Origin: Acidimicrobiia bacterium
GTDB taxonomy: Bacteria; Actinomycetota; Acidimicrobiia; Spongiisociales; Spongiisociaceae
Assembly: GCA_011523635.1 (NCBI GenBank)
Contig: WTGI01000035.1
Coordinates: forward strand, 1-64,000
Direction of reading: 5' to 3'
Length of the DNA: 64,000 bases
In this document: one piece after another, positions 59,575 through 64,000 of the stretch
Layout of the letters: the number at the start of each line of letters is the position of its first letter
Position numbering within the stretch: the first letter of the stretch is position 1
Notes under the pieces: generated by a model
What the model was told of the DNA's origin: nothing
Databases searched by the model: none
Seen by the model: the letters and a program-made list of their open reading frames with translations, nothing else
Translations under genes and position numbers: made by a program

Positions 59575-61035
59575 CTATCCCGACCGGACCGCTAGCCAGG
59601 AAGCAGCCACTTCCCGGTCGTCGAACGGAACCACCCGCGAGCCGAAGTCCTGGTAGGTCTCGTGTCCCTTGCCGAGGATCAGCACCACGTCGCCGGGCGT
59701 GGCGTGGTCGATCGCCAGCCGGATGGCCGCGTGCCGGTCCACCTCCGCCAGCACGCGGGCCCGGCCGTCCCGGGCGCCGGCCACCACCTGCTCGACCAGC
59801 GAGGCAGGATCCTCGCTACGAGGGTTGTCGGACGTGATCACGGCCAGGTCGGCCCGGGCCGCGGCCGCTCCGAGGAGGGGGCGCTTCGTGGCGTCCCGAT
59901 CCCCCGCGCCGCCGACCACCACGATTACCGAACCGCTGCTGTGGGCGCGGGCGGTCCTGACCACCGACTCCACCGCCTCGGGGCTGTGGGCGTAGTCGAC
60001 CAGCACCTGGAAGGACTGTCCCATGTCCACCGGATCGAGCCGGCCCCTCACGCCGGTCATGGCGGCCAGGCCCGCTCTGATGGGGCCGAAGCCGATACCC
60101 ACCTGCTGGGCGCACGCCGCCGCCAGGGCCGCATTGTGGATGTTGTGAAGACCTCCTGGACGCACCTTCAGGGTCACGTCCCGACCCCCGATCCGGCAGC
60201 GGAAGCGGGCCCGGGACAGATCCGGGTCAGGAGAGTTGATCGACACCTCGTGGCCGGGACCGTGGCCTACCGTGACCACGGGCCGGTTACCCGATCCGGC
60301 CAGGCGCCGCCCGGCGGAGGTGGTCACATCGATTACGTGAACAGAGGCGCGCCCGTCGAAGAGGCTGGCCTTGGCCAGGTAGTAGTCCTCCATGTTGCCG
60401 TGGAAGTCGAGGTGGTCCTGGGACAGGTTGGTGAAGGCGGCCACCGTGAAGGTGGTGCCTTCGACACGGCTGAGGGCCAGGGCATGCGAGGACACCTCCA
60501 TCGCCACCGTAGAGACCCCGCTGTCCACCATTCTTCGCAAGAGACGTTGCAAGTCGGCCCCCTCCGGAGTCGTGTGCGAGAGGGTCTCATCGACCCCCTC
60601 CAGCGTGACGCCCAGCGTTCCTATCCTCCCGAACGATCGACCGGCGGCGCGGGCGATCGCCTCCAGCATCACCGTAACCGTGGTCTTGCCGTTGGTACCG
60701 GTCACGCCGATTATCTCCAGGCTGCGGGAGGGCTCGCCATGAACCATGGAGGCGGCCACGCCGAGCACCTGGCGGGTATCGGGAACGCTTATTTGGGGAA
60801 TCGCGACTGGAGTGAACCGATCCTGTACGAGGGCGGCGGCCGCTCCCCGCCGGGCGGCGTCCTCCAGGAACCGGTGCCCGTCCACGATCCGGCCGGGTAC
60901 CGCCACGAACAGGAACCCGGGGCCGGCCTCGCGGCTGTCGTGGGTCACGTCATCGATCGGGATCGAGCCGTCGCCCCTGAACTCACCGCCGATGCGGCTG
61001 GCCAGGCGGGCGAGCGTGAACCGGTCATCAGGCAT
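59575..61035 (-). CDS. murE: UDP-MurNAc-tripeptide synthetase MurE
   Basis: Adds the third stem residue. The ATP loop is GVTGTNGKTTVTVML and the C-terminal recognition motif is TSDNPRSEDP; DNPR is characteristic of enzymes that add meso-diaminopimelate, so the peptidoglycan is probably of the meso-DAP type. HDSREAGPGFLFVAVPG is the usual N-terminal uridine-binding part. About 486 residues from the ATG at 61035, which overlaps the ftsI stop by eight bases. The frame upstream to 61122 is shadow. Confidence 0.95.
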   Translation of the reverse strand: MPDDRFTLARLASRIGGEFRGDGSIPIDDVTHDSREAGPGFLFVAVPGRIVDGHRFLEDAARRGAAAALVQDRFTPVAIPQISVPDTRQVLGVAASMVHGEPSRSLEIIGVTGTNGKTTVTVMLEAIARAAGRSFGRIGTLGVTLEGVDETLSHTTPEGADLQRLLRRMVDSGVSTVAMEVSSHALALSRVEGTTFTVAAFTNLSQDHLDFHGNMEDYYLAKASLFDGRASVHVIDVTTSAGRRLAGSGNRPVVTVGHGPGHEVSINSPDPDLSRARFRCRIGGRDVTLKVRPGGLHNIHNAALAAACAQQVGIGFGPIRAGLAAMTGVRGRLDPVDMGQSFQVLVDYAHSPEAVESVVRTARAHSSGSVIVVVGGAGDRDATKRPLLGAAAARADLAVITSDNPRSEDPASLVEQVVAGARDGRARVLAEVDRHAAIRLAIDHATPGDVVLILGKGHETYQDFGSRVVPFDDREVAASWLAVRSG

Positions 61036-62782
61036 CCGGCCGTACTCCCATCTGGTGGAGGGACGCCTCCATGATCCGGGAGAAGGCTGGAGCAGCCACG
61101 GCGCCGCCGGTCCGTTCGACAACGGTCGAACCCACTTGAGGTGAGTCCACCACCACTGCTATCACCAGGCGGGGGTCGTCGACCGGCGCCATCCCCACGA
61201 AGCTGGAGATGTAGTCCGTGGTATACGCCCCGAGGTCGGAGTCGAACCTCCGGGTGGTGCCGGTCTTCCCGGCCACCGTGTATCCGGGCACCGCCGCGTT
61301 GGTACCGGTACCGCTGTCCACCACGGACTTGAGCAGCAGGCGCACCGTGCGGGCGGTGTCCTCGGTTATCACTCTGGTCCCGGCTGAGGGCTCGGTCTGC
61401 TGGAGGCCGTCTCCATCCGCCCAACCGATCATCAGGCGGGGTCCCAGACGGACGCCCCCGTTGGCGATGGTGCTGTACACAGAGGCCATCTGCAAGGCGG
61501 TGACCGAGAGGGAATAGCCGATCGAGGCGGAGGCCGGGCAGGTCGGGCAGCCGTGCGGGAGGTTGACCACTCCGCCGGCTTCGCCCGGGTAGTCGATGCC
61601 GGTGAGTTGACCGTACCCGAACGCGTCCAGATACGACCGCAGCTTGTCTACGCCGAGATCACGACCGATCTTCACCATGCATACGTTCGAGGATAGGCGG
61701 ACGCAGTCCCTGACCGTCATCACCATCGGTTCGTGCGGGCTGAAGTCCCGGTAGCAGCCGAACTCCTGCACGCCATCGCCGTCACACGTGTTCTCGACGA
61801 CTTCGAACTCGTCCTGGACCAGGTACTGGGTGTCCCAGGCGACCACTCCCTCGTTGAGGGCGGCCGCCACCGTCACCGCCTTCTGGGTGGAGCCGGGCTC
61901 GTAGACGGAGCGGACGGCCATGTTCACGAGGCGGCCCGACTCGATGTCGTCCTGCGTTCTGGTGGTCGGGTCGAACGCCGGCGCCACCGCCATGGCCAGC
62001 ACCTCGAAGGTGGCGGGGTCCATGGCCACCACGATGCACCGCTTCGCCTGGGCCACCACCAACGTCTCCACGCACTCCCGGTAGGCCATGAACTGGATCT
62101 CACGGTCGATGGCCAGGACCAGGTCGGCGCCCGCCACGGCGGGCTCTATCTCGGTGCGCCCTTGCGGGATCAGCTGCCCTCTTGCCGCACGCTCGGCCAG
62201 CACCCGTCCGGGAACGCCCGTCAGAAGGTCGTCGTACTCGGCCTCGACCCCCTCGATGCCCTCCGAATCTATGTTGACGAACCCCACCACATGGGCAGCG
62301 AGCGGCCCGTAGGGGTATACCCGCTTGGGCTCGGGCAGGAGGTGGATGCCGGGAAGCTCGAGAGCCTCCACCCTGGCCGCGGTGTCGGTGTCGACCTGGC
62401 GGGCGATGAACTGGAAGGTGGTGTCCGAGTACAGCTTGTCCCGGAGCGTGTGGATGTCGATTTCGAGCAGTTCGCTCAGCACCGATGCCGTTCCCGACGG
62501 ATCCTCGATCTGGCGCGGGTCCGCATAGATGGAGCGGGACTGGGAAGTGATGGCCAGCTCCCGTTTCTGACGGTCGAAGATGGTTCCCCGGACCGCCGCA
62601 GTCTCCTCCACCCGGATGAGCTGGCGGTCGGCAGCCTCCCGGTACGAGGCCGCGTCCACCACTTGGACCTGGTACAGCTGGTAGCCGATGAACACCCAGC
62701 ACCCGACGAAGATGAGCGCTATCGACAACAAGCGCACGTCGGTCGACTGCTTGACGAGCCGGCGCGGCTTCCTGGTCGCCAT
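61028..62782 (-). CDS. ftsI: Penicillin-binding protein, FtsI/PBP3 (class B)
   Basis: Septal transpeptidase that cross-links peptidoglycan. An N-terminal membrane helix (LLSIALIFVGCWVFIGYQLY) is followed by the pedestal domain (VRGTIFDRQKRELAI) and the transpeptidase domain with S298-T-Q-K301, SSN at 364-366 and KTGTT at 506-510. Two cysteine pairs (NTCDGDG...FGCY and GCPTC) lie in the outside domain and may form disulfides. Length is 584 residues. Adjacent to ftsL by one base overlap (TGATG type) and murE by eight. Confidence 0.95.
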   Translation of the reverse strand: MATRKPRRLVKQSTDVRLLSIALIFVGCWVFIGYQLYQVQVVDAASYREAADRQLIRVEETAAVRGTIFDRQKRELAITSQSRSIYADPRQIEDPSGTASVLSELLEIDIHTLRDKLYSDTTFQFIARQVDTDTAARVEALELPGIHLLPEPKRVYPYGPLAAHVVGFVNIDSEGIEGVEAEYDDLLTGVPGRVLAERAARGQLIPQGRTEIEPAVAGADLVLAIDREIQFMAYRECVETLVVAQAKRCIVVAMDPATFEVLAMAVAPAFDPTTRTQDDIESGRLVNMAVRSVYEPGSTQKAVTVAAALNEGVVAWDTQYLVQDEFEVVENTCDGDGVQEFGCYRDFSPHEPMVMTVRDCVRLSSNVCMVKIGRDLGVDKLRSYLDAFGYGQLTGIDYPGEAGGVVNLPHGCPTCPASASIGYSLSVTALQMASVYSTIANGGVRLGPRLMIGWADGDGLQQTEPSAGTRVITEDTARTVRLLLKSVVDSGTGTNAAVPGYTVAGKTGTTRRFDSDLGAYTTDYISSFVGMAPVDDPRLVIAVVVDSPQVGSTVVERTGGAVAAPAFSRIMEASLHQMGVRPDA

Positions 62783-63177
62783 CAGCCTCCGCCCTCGCCG
62801 GTCTGGGTCGAGGCTCCGCCGTCTCCGACCGGTTCAGGACCTGTCGCGGACACCGGGATGACATCTTCGGGCAGCACCATTCCGAGCATTCTCTCTGCGA
62901 TCGGCACGATCTCCCAGGGCGACTGGAGAGCTCTCTTCTCCTCCTCCAGGTGGGCCTGACGCTCCAGCTCCACCTGTATCTGCGCTTCCGTATTGCTGAT
63001 CTCGTACACGACCTCGTCGACCGCGGTCCGCAGGAAGATGAACGCCAGGAACGCGGCCACCGCCACCACCGTGTAGACCACCCAGGAGAGCGGGCGCCAC
63101 CAGGTTGCTCCTCCCCCGGACAGGACCCGGAGACCGGCCGGAGCAGGAGCGGCAACCGGTAGCCGGCGCGCGGTCAC
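62782..63177 (-). CDS. ftsL: FtsL-like divisome protein
   Basis: Small bitopic coiled-coil protein of the division complex. A short proline-rich cytoplasmic part precedes one helix (SWVVYTVVAVAAFLAFIFL), then a coiled coil outside (ISNTEAQIQVELERQAHLEE) and a low-complexity glycine-rich tail. Length is 131 residues. Assigned mainly by topology and its place between rsmH and ftsI; sequence conservation of this family is low. GTG at 63177 overlaps the rsmH stop by four bases. Confidence 0.82.
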   Translation of the reverse strand: MTARRLPVAAPAPAGLRVLSGGGATWWRPLSWVVYTVVAVAAFLAFIFLRTAVDEVVYEISNTEAQIQVELERQAHLEEEKRALQSPWEIVPIAERMLGMVLPEDVIPVSATGPEPVGDGGASTQTGEGGG

Positions 63178-64000
63178 GCCACCTTCTCCACAGCGCGGAG
63201 GCGGGCGCTTCGCGCCCTCGGGTTACGGAGCACCTCGGCCTCACCCGGCCTGATGGCGCGGCGCGCCAGAGCCGTGAGCTCGACCGGCGGCGCGACAGGA
63301 AGGACCGGGCCGGGTTCCCGGCCCTCCCCCCGCCGGAACCGGTGCTTGACGATCCGATCCTCGAGCGAGTGATAAGAAATCGCCACGCACCGACCCCCCG
63401 GACGGAGTGCTTCGATACCGGAGTCCAGCCCTGCTGACAGCGCGCTCAACTCCTCGTTCACGGCCATCCGCACCGCCTGGAAGGTCCGGCGTGCCGGGTG
63501 GCCGCCCGATCGGCGGGTGGCCGCGGGGATGGCCCGGCGGACCACCTCCGCCAGCCGGGCAGTCGTCTCGATGGGCCGATGTTCGACGATCGCTCCGGCG
63601 ATACGCCTGGCGAAACGCTCCTCGCCCAGCGTGCGGATGATCCGCGCGAGTTCGGCCGGGGAGGCCTCGTTGACGATCTCATGGGCCGTGCGAGCGGCGT
63701 CCGGGCCCATTCGCATATCGAGCGGACCCTCATGACGGAACGAGAAGCCGCGCCCGCCCTCGTCGAGTTGATGGCTCGAGACACCTAGATCGAGCAGGAC
63801 TCCGGCTATCTCGTCCAGGCCCTGGCTCGCCAGGATCCGGTCGAGGTGTCCGAAGTTGCCCACCACGAGCCTGAGCCGGCCGTGCCCGGGCATGCGGTCG
63901 ACGGCGGCGGGATCGCGATCGATGCCGAGAATGCTGACCGAGTCGTCGAGCCCGGCAAGGAGAGCCGTAGTGTGGCCGCCTCCGCCGAGCGTCGCGTCGA
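63174..64000 (-). CDS. rsmH: 16S rRNA (cytosine-1402-N4)-methyltransferase RsmH (N-terminus beyond window)
   Basis: Methylates C1402 in the decoding centre of 16S rRNA. The reading frame runs open past the right edge of the window; the visible part starts with the SAM motif DATLGGGGHTTALL, followed by LGIDRDPAAV, LLDLGVSSHQLDEGGRGFSF and the C-terminal ISYHSLEDRIVKHRF. Around 275 codons are present. An internal ATG at 63893 would miss the SAM motif, so it is not the start. First visible gene of the dcw cluster; mraZ would be expected further upstream, beyond the window. Confidence 0.95.
   Translation of the reverse strand, partial: DATLGGGGHTTALLAGLDDSVSILGIDRDPAAVDRMPGHGRLRLVVGNFGHLDRILASQGLDEIAGVLLDLGVSSHQLDEGGRGFSFRHEGPLDMRMGPDAARTAHEIVNEASPAELARIIRTLGEERFARRIAGAIVEHRPIETTARLAEVVRRAIPAATRRSGGHPARRTFQAVRMAVNEELSALSAGLDSGIEALRPGGRCVAISYHSLEDRIVKHRFRRGEGREPGPVLPVAPPVELTALARRAIRPGEAEVLRNPRARSARLRAVEKVA

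Overview
This window is GC-rich, gene-dense chromosomal DNA from an actinobacterium. The evidence is a SigR-type sigma factor with a zinc anti-sigma factor, a division cluster with SepF, DivIVA and YggT but no ftsA, a DUF2342 - tilS - hpt string next to ftsH that I recall from Mycobacterium, and a DNPR-type (meso-DAP) MurE. The gene set would fit a deep-branching class such as Acidimicrobiia, but that is a guess. No phage, CRISPR array, rRNA or intact insertion sequence was seen, and no stretch above about 300 bases lacks a gene.

Layout. 1-4450: ftsH (cut by the window edge), hpt, tilS and a DUF2342 zinc-protease-like gene. 4450-9410: a small membrane protein, an MpaB-like oxygenase behind rsrA and sigR, tRNA-Thr(CGT), an acyltransferase, a K+ channel with RCK domains and an O-methyltransferase. 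9409-16650: holB, tmk, an MFS transporter, topA on the + strand, and a bactofilin-like membrane protein. 16645-31459: a complete complex I operon, nuoA to nuoN, with nuoE and nuoF fused. 31596-37947: a small unknown protein, an ABC exporter, a Gfo/Idh/MocA oxidoreductase, a polytopic membrane protein and an AroQ-alpha/beta hydrolase fusion. 37982-43348: dnaE, rluD, lspA and a DksA/TraR zinc-finger gene. ileS lies on the + strand, then a DadA-like oxidoreductase. 48016-64000: divIVA, yggT, sepF, yggS, pgeF, ftsZ, ftsQ, murB, murC, murG, ftsW, murD, mraY, murE, ftsI, ftsL and rsmH (cut by the right edge). murF is absent from its usual place between murE and mraY.

Most genes are on the minus strand and many neighbours overlap by 1 or 4 bases (TGATG, ATGA, GTGA, TTGA), so the nuo and dcw blocks look like translationally coupled operons.

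The least ordinary features lie between genes. Three copies of a roughly 105-114 bp palindromic element (1432-1538, 4744-4848, 16534-16647) share near-perfect terminal inverted repeats. They all lie in the same orientation. Two of them supply the stop codon of the gene upstream, and two run in frame into the signal peptide of the gene downstream. The minus-strand 5' end carries a strong Shine-Dalgarno sequence that the other end of the hairpin would mask. Separate CTAG-containing heptamer tandem repeats sit directly behind several stop codons. Other unusual features are the NuoE-NuoF fusion, the AroQ-hydrolase fusion, an MFS gene with no canonical start codon, and a topA promoter that predicts a leaderless mRNA.
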